64,000 nt of DNA from Trochalopteron elliotii (Eukaryota > Chordata > Aves > Passeriformes > Leiothrichidae), in NCBI GenBank assembly GCA_024734555.1, contig JANPWX010000219.1:934154-998153 (forward strand). Reading direction: 5' to 3'. Position numbers and translations under genes: made by a program. Under the pieces are notes generated by a model that saw only the letters and a program-made list of their open reading frames with translations, had not been told where the DNA came from and did no database searches. Positions 15,997 through 35,900 of the stretch are shown here, in pieces (position 1 is the stretch's first letter; each line of letters starts with the position of its first letter).

Positions 15997-18505
15997 CTGC
16001 AAAGGATAAAAATGCATTTTGCTTTTTAGTCCCTTTCTTTTCAGACACACTGCAAAGGGAGGTGGGATCCTCCTTAAACATTTCGCATTGCTATAAATTA
16101 GCACAGATTCACTGGAAGGAATTTCTCCAAAGGAAGCCTGACCCACACACTGACAGTTGTCTGATAAATCTATCTCAATTTAGACAGTTTGACACTGGCT
16201 CTTAAAGTATCACCACTTTAGAGTGCCGTGTTCTTTATCAGCACAGCTCTGGGGCTTCAGTTTTCTAATCTCTACTCACCAAACATTTCTATTACTCTTT
16301 CAAGTCCTACAGCTCAGTGCAGAGTCATCAGCATATCCTACCTGGCAAAATCCTGTCTAAGCAAGCAAAATTTTGGCCAGCATAGCCTAGAAAAGAAAGT
16401 TTTTCATAATGTAAATTTGATTTAAATCAGATATAGTTTATAAAGTTTTCAAATAAGTAGAGAGTTCACTAACCAGGTGTTCATTGTCAACCCATATTTT
16501 TTAGTACCTTCCATCATAAGGTTAATTTTTTCATATCAAATAATCTCCCATACAGCATTCCATGTATTATTGAAAAGAAGAAACATCTGTGCACACAAAT
16601 TTTGAAACAGCAGATTGTGTCACTGGTATATTCAGCCCAGTGCCAACAGAGCTGCATTTAAATATCACAGCTGGCCATGCTGGACAGCTGGAAGCCAGTA
16701 GCAAGACACTACTACACTAGAAAAACTATTGTTGTTATTGGTATTATTGTTATTACCATTATTCTAATTCTAAAATAGTAGTGGCCTGCACTGATCATCA
16801 CCTAAAGGTGAAAAATCAAAATAAAGATGGAGGTATTTGGAGGAAATAGAATGGAGTGGTATGAGTAGGGATGAAAAAGGCATCAGATGAAAATAAAAAC
16901 AGGAGAAACTAAAAAGAATAGACTAAAAGGGACTAAAACATAATCCAATACAAATAGAAACATCCACAGTCAAGATGTGAAATGAGAGAAATCCCAGTTG
17001 CAAAAAAATCCCAAGGTATAAAAGAGAGAGACTGACAGAGAGCTTGAAAAAGCTGATTTTTAGCCAGGTTGTCTCCAAGCAGCATCTGAGGCACCCAAAG
17101 GTCACATGACAAATCCCCAGACATTGTTTTGAGACATGAAGTAACTACACTGAGGTGAACACTGTTTTTATAAAGGGCAAAGGATGCACAGGATCTTCTG
17201 TGCCACATCACATAGAATCATTTAACTCCAATATCCTTTTTCAGCAATGAAGGATGTGTCAAAACCCATTGTAGTAAACTGAAAATACCCATTTATGGTA
17301 GAGCTATCCAAAGGCAGATTTATTCCTAATCCTGGTACAGACCAAAACAGCCTCTCTGCTGGTAACATAATCTTCCTTGTGTAAATACCAGTATCTCAGG
17401 AAACAATGGCATAAATAACTGATTCCCAAACAATGTTACTAAAAATAAATTAAAAAGCAAGCAAAAATGCTGTTATCTCTGTTACACAAGCCACTGGAGT
17501 AGCTGTATAGAGCAGCTTGGGGGGCTGACCCAAAAATCTGTATTAATATAATCATCCAGTTGGACCCATACCCAAACTCTTGAAATATGTCAAATTTCAA
17601 AGTCAAGGGTTTGAGGCTGCTGCTGGGCTCTCCAGAGGCAGAGCAGCCCCCTGAAACACCAGGCTGAGGGTCAGTCCCTGCCATGCCTTCCTTCAGAGCT
17701 GCATTACAAAACACTGACATTGTGAAACTCCAGGGTCACAGTGCTCGAAGGGAAAAGGTTCCTGCTCTGGCTTAGAGTCTGTTGGGAAGCTCATTTTCTA
17801 GAAAGTTCTCCTTAAAGAATATCTATTCTCCCCAAAGGGCAGGAGTGTTCTGTGGTGTCTCATCACCTTGTTGCTCAGAGGAGGAGCTGAGCTCTCTGCT
17901 GCTGCCTGCAAGCACAACATCAATCCCCTGCCACGGGGACACAGGTCTGAGCAGGTGACTCAAAAACAGACAGGTGAGGCTGTGCCACATCCTTTAACAA
18001 CAGCAAGCCCCAGGATACTGGGAGTACAAACCTCCACCCTGCTCTGCAGGAACCACTGTGGTGTTAGAACGTTACCCCTTTTGTGAGTTACTAATCTGTG
18101 TTGTCAGCCTGTTTGAGTAATTTAATACTTACACAGAGTGCTTGAGTTTCATGCTAAAATTAACAACTGTTCCTGCTCCTGCTGAAAGCAGATATGAATT
18201 TGGTCGTTCACTTCAAAGAGCCAGGATCAGTCTGGCTTGAAGGTTTTAAGGCACATTAAAAAAACAAATGAAACAAAAACCCCATCCCAGGCATCCAGAA
18301 ACTGCAACATAAGGGAACTGAGTAGTTACAAGCCAAATCCACTCCTTAGCATCTACCACATAAGCCTGTTTCTGCATCTGTGACATCTATATTCTTACAC
18401 TTGAGTTTAAAATCTTGGGTTTACAAGTCAAATCCTAGCTGATGACCCAAACTTTGCCATTCCTCCATCAATGCATGCTCACCCAGCAGGGGATCATGAA
18501 CGTAC
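15997..18505 (-). other. FNBP1: FNBP1 intron 3 (2.5 kb)
   Basis: Bounded by the GTACGT donor of exon 3 and the TTTGCAG acceptor of exon 4. It contains a low-complexity TTA/TTG-rich stretch near 16730-16765 and otherwise nothing recognisable. Confidence 0.93.
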
Positions 18506-18562
18506 CTGTATTCTTCCTCCTCTTTGGAGTTCTTCTTGGGTTGGTATTTCTTTGAAAGATTC
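18506..18562 (-). CDS. FNBP1: FNBP1 coding exon 3 (F-BAR, residues 47-65, lysine/glutamate-rich turn)
   Basis: This 57-base exon has a TTTTAG acceptor and a GTACGT donor and is phase 2 at both ends. It completes Arg47 and encodes NLSKKYQPKKNSKEEEEY, then AG of a codon completed by exon 4 as Arg. The segment connects the first and second long helices of the F-BAR domain. The basic run followed by four glutamates is typical of FNBP1, whereas FNBP1L has CPKRSSKDEEP here (from memory). The length is a multiple of three and the phases match, so skipping this exon would keep the frame but delete 19 residues. Confidence 0.96.
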
Positions 18563-23429
<4,867 letters not shown>

Positions 23430-25224
23430 TTACAAAGGGAGTATCACCATACAGAAGGTGCTATTAATATTTTCCATTACCAGTTAGATACTTTTAGAGT
23501 GAGACAGGTTTTTAATCAACAGAAATGTGTATTTTAACATGAGCCCAATTCAGTAACATTCTTCATTACTCATTTCTGAATCAGTTTCATTCCAGAAATA
23601 CTGGCAATTCTATTAAATACCATCTTCTGATATAAAAACATACTTAAATGTAGGATAAGAAATAGATACTCTAGACAGTATTTTGTTTTACTCTGATGAA
23701 CTAATACAAGTTCCATGAATTTAGGATCTACTCCTAATTAATAATTCTGATTTTCATATGAACACTGTAGATTTAAACTCCAGCTTAGTCAGTGCTATGA
23801 ATTTAAAATGTTATTCAAAACAGTTATTCTTTTTACAGAGCAGCCTTCAGTTCCTCTGTAGCCTGTTTTGTACTAAAACAGACGACACAATGCTTCCCAA
23901 AATGACATAAGCTATGTTTTCTGGAAGTTTTCTTGTCCACCTCCATTTATATACAGATACTACTTTGTTCCTCAAATATTGTTGCCCTCAAAAACAGTCA
24001 CACATGTTTTCAATAAAAAATCAAGAACATTCCACAAGTCAGTCTGGGATTTGCAAATGCCAAGAAAAATTAAGCAACTCTAAATCCAAATTAATTATCT
24101 AAGCCAGTTTATTACTATCTGCAGATTTCAATTATAATCACTTTATTTTTCAAAACTTGATTACTTCAACAGCACCCAAATTCCACAATCCATTCCACAC
24201 AGCTTTGCAGAAGTTACTGTTTCTGCAGTACTTGAAATACAGTTTTTAAACTTCAATACATTGAATACTTATTCTGACAGACATACAGTGCAAAATAAAC
24301 AAGGGCTTTAATATCAGCCTGACTTATTTGGCATCAGGTTCTATTACGGACCAAGGAAATTACAGAATAAATTTGTACAATCCACAAATTAGATTGACCA
24401 CATTTTCCAAAAAGCCTACGTACAGCACTAGATTTGGGTGAGATGCTGAGCTGCCACTACCAAAGATCGTGACACAAATGATGGTTCTCTGTAAAAGATT
24501 TGGCCCTGTGACTCAGTTTGCAGAGCTATCAGTGAGTTACAAAAGCCACACAAGCCCTCTCCCTTTAGACACAGAGCAGAAAAATAACTGAAAGCTACAA
24601 CAAAGCCTGGCTTGTGAATATGTTGCTTTTATCAAATCCCACTTTCTGCTCTGCAGCACATCTGGCTGTGACAGAGAGTTGGTTACACTGGTGGCAGGAG
24701 GGACTCTGCCAGCCTTGAACACAGCAATGTACACAGGGGCTAATAAAGAAAATAAACCTGCTGATAAAACTGCTTAGCTCTAATTTGAAGGGGAGAAATA
24801 GGAACCAAGAAGAGAGTTAAAACCAGCAGGTAAAACACGTGGAATAGGACACACAGGGTTTGTGCATTGTGTGTTTGCTCTGGTTTAGCATCAGCTACTA
24901 TTTCAAACCAAGTCAGCCAAACCAGACTAGGTTTCAAATTATATTATGTCAGTTTTAGTCAATTAAAGAGGCACTGGGGGCAGAACAACAAAAAGGTAAT
25001 AGCACAAAGTTACAAAAATAGTAAAGAACTTCTAAGTGCTCCAGGACTAAGTGCTTCAGAATCTATGAGAAAGGGTGACTGAAGTAAAAAAATTCAAACT
25101 ACACAGAATAAAAGCCTGACTTCCAGCAATATAAATCACCCCTGAACCAGTGTAGCATCAGTCACTCAGAAAGAGGATGCATGTATTCTGCAGAAAGGGA
25201 ATACACAGATTAAAAAGATACATG

Positions 25225-25240
25225 TTTGTATATATACAAA
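25225..25240. other. Perfect 16-base AT-rich palindrome
   Basis: TTTGTATATATACAAA equals its own reverse complement. AT-rich palindromes of this size are common in low-complexity DNA; no function is implied. Confidence 0.8.
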
Positions 25241-28200
25241 TCTTGATTTCAGATAGTCTCACAGCTGGGCAGAAGGCAAAATCAGGGGTAAGGATGGTTC
25301 TCCTCCTGCCAGAGGGCTCAGCCCAGCCTGGAGTCTGATGCCAGCACAGAGAGGCACCTTCTGCTTTGCTTCAAATATACCTCTCCATCTCTGGGATTAT
25401 TCTGGAGTCAGGAGAGTAATGCAAACATGGCCTTTTTAAGGTTTCTGATAAAGAGGTCTTCTAGCTCTCCCACACCCTCCTCTTCCACAATTTACATTTA
25501 ACATAAACACACGCATATAAAATAAATACCCCATGGGGAAGTCCATTAGTCATAAGTTTACATGGATTCACACACTACTGATTGAGAGAAGGGAAATCTT
25601 AGGCAGGGAAATTCACTCTGTAATCCCTGTAAGCAAATTTAACCACCTTTATCAGATCATATTTGTACCAAGAAACTAGCTTATTATCTTATTGTGACCC
25701 CATCCAAAGAGGAAAGGGTCAAGGTTTCCCAGAGAAAAGAATGCCTTTCAAGGAGATCCTGCCCTTCAAGACAATCCAGATTTCAAGATGGAGCAGGTTC
25801 ACCCTGAAAAGGCAACCCTGGTGGTGGCTTGTCCAAACCTCCCACCATCATCCCACCCTGAATCAATTCTCAGAGCATCATTTAGATCAGAGTTTGAATA
25901 AAAACCCAGAAATGGCTCCAGGTAGCTGCCTCAGCGTGGGCTGGCATCACACAGAGGGACCTGCTGGATTGTTTCTAAGGCCTCACCAGGCCAAGTTTGG
26001 TGACATAAAACTCCCTGAGGAGCAGTGTAAGAGGAGCACACAGTGGTGCAGCTGTCAGACAGATCAGCCAGGGGAAGATGCTGAATTTCTATTTATAAAG
26101 TGAGATGAGGCACTTGCCCTGTGCCAAGCTCTAGGCAGAACCACCTCAAAAGAACAAGCACTGACCTCCACTATCGAGAGGAGAGGCAAGGGGAAATTTA
26201 ACTCTCTGCAGATTTGCTGAAGAGTTTCTGTTCTTTTCTGGGCATGAAACAGTGTTGGCCCAAGTGCCATTTCACTCAGCAGCCAACGCCCCACAGCAGT
26301 GTGTTACACTGGGGTCACACATTCCATTGTCCCTTCCCTTTGCTGAGTGCCTTGAGGATGAAAAAAATACAGTAAAAATGGCAACACCATCACTGTCTGA
26401 GCATGAGGTTCCAAAGGAAGGGCAGTGCAGCCAAAGGGACATGACATAGATTGTCCTCCTTGTTCCATGCATCTGGAAGGACATTGAAGGTAGGCAAAGA
26501 CTCTGAGTAAAAGTTAATGAACCATAAGGATTACAGAGAACACAAAATGTGTTGATCATACAGCATAACTTTCAATTCATGGAATCCCAAAGTCCAGGGA
26601 TACATGTAATCAATGTAAAATAGAACTTTAAAAAAGAGATTTTTGAGAGCAGTTAACAACAGTATCATGCCTTCAAATAATCAATATTGAAAACACTTTT
26701 TAGAAATTGATTTACTTTTCTCCAAGTTCATCACAAGAATGCATTATCAGTAGGAATCTAGAATTAAAAAAAAACCCCTCAATTATTCTGGAGTCTAATG
26801 AGAACAACACATGTTTTCAACACAAAGTGCACCAGCCCTGACAGAGATGGTTTTGCAGGTGACCTGTGCCACTGCAGCTCTGCAGGTTCAGTCATCAGCT
26901 GCAAGAGAGCTCAGGTGCCCCATGAGCTCCCATTTCAGCTTTCAGTTTCAATACACAGACTCTCCTCTGTTCATTTTTGCAGCATCCTCACCCCTTCCAG
27001 TCAGGGAGAACATTAGGAAACAATAAACTCCACAGGGCTTTAGCATTCAAGAAAACAAGGCAAGAAACATGATGCAATGTTCAGGAAGAATGCTCCCACT
27101 TGACCACAGTGAGGGAGAAACAAAAGGTCACACCACACCTGTTTTCTCTGAAAAAGAAACACCAAAACATTTTCTAGAAGAATTCACTGCTTCCCTCTGG
27201 CTCAGAGACTGGTTAACACCTAAGAACATTCTCTGAGCGGAAATGCTGCACTGACAGTCAGTTGTCTACCACAGTAGGCTCCCACCACAGTCTTCATCTT
27301 GCTGTGTCTTTCCAAACTGCCAAATCTCATCTTCTCTCAGTTTCAAGTGCCCATGTTGATTGTGGTGTCAGCTCACTAAAAAGAATAGACTTCTAATTGA
27401 CCGTCACATGTCTGTGTAATTAAACTGCTTGTGTAACTGTAACTTACCCCCCTTCATCAGATTCCATCAACTTCCCAAGCAACATGTGCCACTACAAACA
27501 CTTCCCAGCTGATGGAGGAGCTGGAATACAGGAGCTGACCCTCCTGAGCCACACAGGTGGGAAAGCAGAGCCCCAGCTGCTTGAAACAAACTGTTCAGAG
27601 CTTAACGTGTTCTTGAGCATGCACACAAAAATCGAAGCTCAAAAGAGGGAAGTAGAACTTCAGTCACTAACTTGAACAGGAATTTGACATCCAAGCACCC
27701 AGAATGCTTTGAATATTTTAACCCTAGGGCAAAGTGTGTTTCTAAATTCACTTTTTAACTTGATTTCTGTTTCCATTAATTCTCTCCCAGTGCTTTTACC
27801 ACTGCCCAAATAACCTCCCATCCATGAATTCTTTCTGAAATTTGGTTGCATGCTTGTTACCCTGACAATGCTTAAAATGGAAATAGTGCTGCCCATTTGC
27901 TTTGCTTCATTTGAACAGTTACTTTAAGCTGTCAAATCCCCTTCACTTCTCAACTGCTCTCCTGAAGTCACATTCCTCAGCTATGCAAAGTATTTTGGGA
28001 AGAGGAAAGTTAGCCATTAAAGAAAAAAAACCCACCAAACCAAAAGAAAAACCTTCTTCCCATTTCTCAGCCATATAACGTGGAATACAACCAATTATTG
28101 AGCAATAAAGTGTTATTCAGGAGGTCTCTGAAGATCAGCTCAGTGAGATAGTCCTTCCTCTTTCTAGAAAAAGACTTTCATCTATTGTGAAATAGTTCAA

Positions 28201-31200
28201 CACACGATGTTCAGGGCAAATGAAGGACCTTCACTTGCCACCAAGGGGCTTCCTCAGCCTTAACATTGACTGAAATAAAGGTGATGTCCTCACCTTTCAG
28301 CTGCAGCCTCAGTGTGTCTGCAACCAGACAGACTCACCCTGCCCAGTTCCAACACACAGCCAGGCCAAAAGGACTGGGGTTTCTACCTGGTTTCAACTGT
28401 GAACAAAATATTAGATTCTAGGAGAATTTACCAATTAATTCTGCAGTTTAAATCTTCCTGTCAAACCTGCCCAGAATAGACTGAGCTGGCAGCATTTACT
28501 GTACCAGTATCCAGGCAAAACTGTCACTGTCACCCTTTCTGCTGCTTTCACAGGTGACAGTGCAGAACTGTGAAATTAGGAATGCTAATACAGAGACAAA
28601 TAATGAAGAAAGACTGTGCTGAAAATTCAGATGCTAATAGCAAATGAAAAGCCTTTGTATTTAGCATACACCTCCCATAATTCTAATGCAGCAATACAAT
28701 AAGAGTCAGGATTCTTGAACATTAAGAATATTTGAAGACTTTCTACGACCTCATTGCCCAGAGAGTTTGATTCTGTTTCCTCAGTAGATTATTTGTTTAC
28801 ATACTGTCATTAATAACAAAAATAGTAATAGGGGAATTAATAGCTAATTTTTACCTCTGATCATACCTTCACCTCCCATATCTCTTTTCTTTTTTTAAAC
28901 ACTCTCATTCACTTTCATAGGCAAAAAGGAATTAAAGTGAAGATCAAGAATCTATTACAGTGTTCAATTTCTAAATTACTTTTTTAGATTCCGTGGTTTA
29001 ACAACTTCAAATTATAAAAATAATTAACGAGATGATGAGCCCTTCACAGGCTCGGCTGAGTCCCATATGGCACTACAGTGCTGGCAGAATACACGGGAAT
29101 TCAGATCACAGATCCTCAGAGACCTACAATAAAGCTATATGCAAATGCTAACAGTCTCCAGGCAAATTAATAGTGAAGGAAAATGCATAAAATACAGGCT
29201 ACCACTGCAAGAGCCTTCCAGAAAACAGAGATGAGTAGAAAATACCAAAGCAATTCAGCATCTGTTGACTCAGCCACTACTGATGAGAATCAACTTCCCA
29301 CACAAAACTTGTCAGCAACAGTCAGTGAAACCCTCAGTTAATGACACTAAACAAACATCCCTGATTATATATGGAACACAGGACACCAACCTTTCCCTTC
29401 CTGCAGCAGAGACAAGGGACACTCACAGCACCATGGAGCACAGAGGGATGGGGCACGGAGACCATCTCTGCCTGCTTTACACTCAAATGATGCTGTGGCT
29501 TCACTGTCGTTTTTTGAGTGAACCCTTCCATTCCCCCACACATCCGGTTCTTGTTAACAAAGCTATTTATGATCATGTGCATTTGTCATGCAGATCACCT
29601 CTTCAGCCACACGTGCTTAATTTCATCTTGCCCTTCAAGTATTAAATACATTTTCCCCAATCTTCCACCAGGATGCCTAAACAGACACGATTTCTGCTTG
29701 AGCTGAGTAATAAATAAATAGCCCAGAGAAAAAAGGCATCTTACTTGCCCATCTCCACCTTCCTTTTATTGCCATCCCCTAAACACATTTTTCCATAAAG
29801 CCCTCAAGGTTAACTATTCTATCTCTTCCATTCACCTGGGAACTTGATCTAGTTAGGAGAACAGAGAAACAAACACAAGATTCTTTGCTGCACCATTAGG
29901 AAGCTGAGTGCATTTCAAACCTGTGTCAAGGGGAATTAACAGAAAGCAAGAGTGGAAACAGACTATGTTTCAGGTTGAAATACCTTTTATATTGCTAGAT
30001 AAACTCACTTCTAATTGTCCTGCTTATTGCAATAGACATTATGAATAAAGCAGTTTCTGGGCCATGTTTCAAGCCTTGAAATGCTTACCCTCTTCAGCAT
30101 TTTGCTGAAGCTGGAAAGCAAAATAAGCCCTAATATTCATGCCAGTTTTAATTTGGATAGAAAATAGCACTGCCCAAGTATAACACCAAGGCCCTTTGCA
30201 CAGCCTTGTAATTGCTTCTGAGACCAACCACATTCATCCCCACCCCAAAAACCACCTCCCACAAACTCAAGAGTGACCCCTCCTGCTAATTAATCCGGGG
30301 CGCTGTCCCACAGGCAGTTTTTGGCCATACCTTAACCCTACCTGGATAAAAACCTGACTTAATTCAAACGAGAAGCACTTCTGAGAAAAGCCATGAGCAG
30401 CTGGCACAAAGGCCAACACCTGGAGAGCAACATGAATATTCCAGCTGCTCTGAGGCATGGCCAGTCCTGGGAGTACAACCAGATCATCAGGGCTGACAGG
30501 GAACCAATTTGATTGCAACACCTCACAGAAAGATCCACCTACAGCAGAGCTGCACAGGAACATCCCCCACTAATGAAAGGGGTGAGCTTTGTACTGGTGA
30601 AGGCTAAAGCTCCTTGTAGAGAAGGTGCCCAACACCAGACTAAAACAGCACTGGGTCATGGCAGTGAACAGCAGCAAAGTCAGCACCAAGCTCCCAAAGC
30701 AGGGCTGGGAGAGAGAGAGTGGCTCTCTGGGCAGCAGCACAGAGCAACAGGTCAGCAAGAGGACACCTCTGCCTGCTGGAGAGGTCACTGGGAGTACAGC
30801 CACACTCCTGCCGTGGTGACCCACTTTAACACCTATTATGGAAGCTGTGCAAAACCCAGCACGTGGTTCACGGGGAGAAGCTTCCTGGTGTGAGTACAAC
30901 CCCTGTCACCGACTGCCGAGCCATTCACACACTCACACATGCTCTCAGTGTCTCAATGTCTCGTTCTCTCTGCTGATAGCTTAAACTGTGAAATGAAACT
31001 GCTCCTTCTGCAGCAGCCTGAAGGCTCTGAGTCAGAGGCCACAAAAGCAGTGGAGCTCCAGGAGCAGGTGATCCTGGCAAAAAACCTCCTGGTCTTGCCC
31101 CCAAGGGCTGCTCTTAGCACTGCAGCAAAGAGCCTTCCTCACCAGAGCCCAAACCAGCTGAGGCCCCAAAGCTCTGCCATGCTGCTGTCAAAGCAAACCT

Positions 31201-32979
31201 CCTCCTCCCCCTGTTATATCTTGCAAAGGATGTGGTAAAGCAGAACTCATAGTCCCTCCATAGCAACAGGGCAAGTAACTGTGCTAACAAAGCAGCCAGA
31301 GAGGAAGGTGACAGAGGATGTCTCCATCTGAGAGAGGATGTGGTTGTTGGTGCTGCAGCAGCTCAAAGATGCTGAAAGAGGTAAGATAACAGAGAGGAGT
31401 GATTAATTCTGGGAGTGGGAAGGCAGGAAGATGTGATCAGTTCAGCTGCAGCAGGACAGAGCTGATGAGCAACAGGTGGTTAAGAGAAACAGCAACTGAG
31501 CCAAATTCTGGATAGTGAGGGACAAATAAGACTACCCTTTATTTTCTTGGAACAAGGGAGTTCTTGAGGGTAAATTATGTAGGTAACATGGCCTGGACAG
31601 CATGGACAGAAGTACATCCAGCATGGAGCATTAGGTGTTATTTTGGTTTTATTCAAACCTAAAAAGGCCATACTGAGGCACCACCTGCTGTTATCAGTGG
31701 GAGATCCTTCTAAAGATAGTGTTGCACCTCTTGAAAGAGAAAATGTGCTTCTTAGAGCTGTCACAGTTTCATGCTCTTGAAAATGAATTTCATAGCTCTC
31801 TTTGAATAAGGAAAAGGCAAGGCTCAAAAATCACCATTTGCAACGTCCAAGGACACTTTTCATAGATGGCCATGATGCAGCAGCGACTCATTTCCTTCAA
31901 ATAAATTTATACACTTTGAGGTTTGAGGCACTGCATGACTTTGCCACAATGAGAACCATCTGTCATGAGCAGCCCATTCAGAAAAGAACATTTCTTTTCA
32001 AACCTACAATTCTGCTTATAAGACACACTCAAAGAAACCCCAGAACAGGACTGAGTTTTGTTTCAAAATACATTATAATGTGCAAATTACAACCCAGTAT
32101 GTAGGAAACTCTTAAAGAACAAGATAATAAGAGAGAAACTTCAACTGTTGCCAGATGTTAAGTCAGGGGATTTTTATTGAAGGACTGAGTGCATTTCAAC
32201 CTTTTTATGCACTTGTTCAATTATTTAAATTGAAGACAAACATGCACACGCTGCTTCTTTTGGTGATTCTAGTGCAATTCAACTGATTTAAGTGAACTTA
32301 TTTGTACCAGGTATGAGGATAAACAGCAGAATCTAGACTTTAAAATCCAGACTCATTAGCTAAGCAAAGGCTCATAACTATTAAAATCTACTGGGGCCAG
32401 AGAGATGATGCATCTCTACCATTAGCATTAATTATGCCCACAAAACTCATTTAGGAAAAAAAAAAGAAACAAAAACCAAAGAAACAAAACAAAGCAATGC
32501 TAACCTCCTCCTCCTGCTCATCCTGAGGGAACAGGAATGGGATAAAGATTTGGTTTTTGCTGACAGTATCCAGAGCTGCAGCCTGAAAGCTGCAAGGACC
32601 CACAGGGATTCACTGTTCCATGCACTATAAACAAGAGCTTTGAAAATGAGCAGATCCTCCTGCTTTGTGGGGCTCTGCTGCTGGGAGGGTGTAAACCTTG
32701 AGCTGCAGCAGAGCTCCAGATCCGAGCTGCCTCCCCCAGGAGCTGCAGCATGGTAACAATACTAAATATATGCTGCTGTTGTTCCAGGAAGGTTTTTCAG
32801 TTGACAAATGTTGCAACTTTTCACTGTTCCCCAGCACCATCCCACTTCCCTGATTTAATACACACCCATTCGTTTCTTCTGAAATTATTTGAACAAATGC
32901 AATTTTAGAACTAATTCCCAGTAAATCTTTTGCTGTCTGGCCACATCTTGGATTAACTGTTGACTGATTTTCATCCTCT

Positions 32980-32999
32980 TTTTTTTTTTTTTTCCCCCA
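32980..32999. repeat. Poly-T tract followed by a C-run
   Basis: An uninterrupted T-run of about 16 bases followed by CCCCCAG. It resembles a polypyrimidine tract plus AG on the plus strand, but no open exon with coding character follows and the host gene is on the other strand. It is most likely a homopolymer remnant. Confidence 0.7.
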
Positions 33000-35900
33000 G
33001 TCTGCAAAGCTCTCCCTTAATAATACCAGCTGTTAAAACAAAGATCAACAAGAGCTCTTGCCCACGGTTTCCCCTTTGGGCAGCTGTGTACTGGTTATTA
33101 AAAATGAGCCATAGAAGGTTCCTGCTTATTGCATGGCATGGATAGCTACAATAGAAAGCCAAACGAGCCTGCTGATCCATTTAAAAGAACACACACACAC
33201 AAAAAATGCAATTCTGCCCTCTTATCCAAAACCATACTGAGGCATAACAGCAGAACCTTAGCCACAAGAACAATACTTCAAACTGTAGCAGTCTTTGGGA
33301 AGGTTTTTTGGGAAATTAGCTTTTTGCCCAACTTCATCACAAACCAATGCCATACTGGTTTCATCATGTAGAAGACCCAAATTGTTTCATCCATTCTCAA
33401 AGTCAAAATTTCTCTAGTATCAAACCTTTTTGAATATGATTCAGTTCGGAACACACAGTTGGAGTTCAGGAAAGGGTTTTGGGGGGATTAATTTTATTTT
33501 TTTTTTAATATTGCCACTTAAAAACAATCTGTGAGATGTTACACTTTGCAAATAAGAGTCCTTGGTTTCCCTCTATCAAAATTAGCCCAAAAAGATAACA
33601 GTTAAAAAACCCAGCAAAGGTCTCACCAGGTATGCCTGGTATTCTCAACAGCAAAACTTCTAATCTCCAGTAAATAAATCCCCTGGTGGGTGTAGAACTG
33701 AGCACGTGTGCAAAGCTCTTTTCTACACATGTTAATGCAAAGATGTATTTATTCACTAAACACAACAGCCTTTACTCCTGACACTCCTTTTCACCTCCTC
33801 CCCTGGCCCTGAAGCCAGAACTGACCAAACCCCAGTGCAGGCACCGTGTCCTTCCAGGATGTTTATGCAGACACTTGGAAAAGAAAAATGTTGTACAAAT
33901 CACTAATCCTGCTTAGCTTGAGGCTGACTCCTGGAATCGCTGGAACAATGGCAATAACTAGGGTTAAAAAAATAAACCCCCTCACTTCAGAGTGTTCCAA
34001 ACTGTTCCCTAAAGTTCAAAAGAAAAGTGAAGATCTGAACTGACTGTTCCCTCCTCTCATTTCCAAATTAAATGGAACAAACTGCTGAAAAACTTCTTTG
34101 TAGATGGGGTTCAAAGAGCATTTAAATACCTTAAATACCATGACATGATAAATACAATCCTAGATTTTTCAAGAGCCACTTGACACTCAAGACCAAATAA
34201 GATTACTGCTAGGCCTGAAGTATTTCTATCCACCATTGCATTCCATTTTTAACACAGAAATTAGATTAGGTGCTTCCATTCTGATCCAAGAAATAGTGAA
34301 GTTTCCAGAACAGGAAGATTTTCAGAGATATACACAACTCAAAAATCTAATGCAATGGATCAAACAACAACGTCAGAATGCGTAACATTTAAAACATCTG
34401 CAAAAACCAAAACTGGTCACTTCAAAATATGTCAACAAACTCTCTTCAAAGTGCATTTCATGATTCAGAATTATCTATTCATACACTCCACTCTGTGGAG
34501 TAGAGTCAAGCTACACTGGCAAAAAATGGATAAATTCTGGAACTAGGCCAGAAATATAAGCAAAGAGCCAAAAGAAATCTGCAGAGACTCTCTGCCTTAA
34601 ATCCATCTATTAGGGTTTCTCACACAGCTTTTTAAAAATTTTTTATTACAGTAAGACCTGGCCCTTCCTGTAGCTGTAAAAATGGCCACCAAGACAGTCC
34701 TCTAACATCCTATCCTGTCATGTATTTTTCTTTTACCCAATACCTTTCTCCTCTCAGTTTTTCCCTGATAAACATTCAGGGAAGAGCTTAACCCAGCTGC
34801 ACCTCCACTCTGCAATGTCCTAGAGTCAGGACATTTATCTCAATTTTGACAAAAGCATTGTTTCAGTCTGATCTCACTTGCATAAAATATTCAGACTTTA
34901 AGCTGATATTTGCCATGCTCCTCCTCCTCTACAAAAGCCAACATCACCTGTACAGCCACAGAATTACCAAGCTAAAATATGGTCAGACCAAAACTAATGT
35001 GGCAACTCTGGCACTGACATCTTGCTAAGGATCCACCTGTGCATCAAAGCATGAATTGCTATTGATAATAATTCTTCAATTACTTCAGTCTCTTATCCTT
35101 TAGAGGAAGAGACCACATCTTCCTATTCTCACATGCTCACTTCTGTGACATTTCTGTGAAGTTTATCCTCAGGTAACAACTCCCATTAACTATGGTGTGA
35201 ACTCGTGTCACATCCAAGTTTAAATCTGAGGAAAAGTAATCACATTTCTCTTAACTGAATAATCACTGTACAAAGCCTCTCAGAACTCCACTGGGTCTCC
35301 CCCTTCTCCCAAGAGAAGCCTCTCTCAGCTCTCAGTACTAAGACTGCAGCAAAACTAAATGAATGCATCAAAGTAGGTGGAATAAGAAGGGGGAAACATT
35401 GTGCAAAATGCTGACCCACCAGAAGCACACAAAGCATTTGTTCAGTGGTGACAATGAATAGTTTAATCTGAGGCAAATTACCAAACAAACATCAATTAAA
35501 TTACATGCTAGACTACAAGAGAAAGTTCTCCCACACACATTTCAGGTTTGCAGAGTCAATAGAGCAGCACAATGCACCCAGGACTCATCCCTCCCTCAGG
35601 GATACTTGACATTCTCCAAAGGACATATGACAACTGCAAGAATCTAAAGAGAAAGAGGTAAATTTAACTCCATCACACTAAACAAACATTCACACGAGAA
35701 GACTAAAGAGATCATGTGTCACCCAGCCTTGTAAAATGCAAGAAATCAGAGTTCCCTGCCCCATCAATGACACTCATGAAACGTGCAGAACTAGAGTTTA
35801 TAGCACAATTGTCTCTACCATCCATCAGTCAGGCTGAGCACCTGATCACAGAACATTTAAAGCAAGTTGTAGCAGCAGCAGCAAAGACTCCCCAGTCTAA

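Noticed and set aside
17209..17250. ATAGAATCATTTAACTCCAA, considered as another CR1 tail
   Set aside because: Only about 15 bases resemble the tail and the adjoining sequence does not continue the CR1 pattern.
25663..26103. 146-codon plus-strand open frame in FNBP1 intron 1
   Set aside because: Starts at TTG, has no recognisable domain and no transcript features; consistent with chance.
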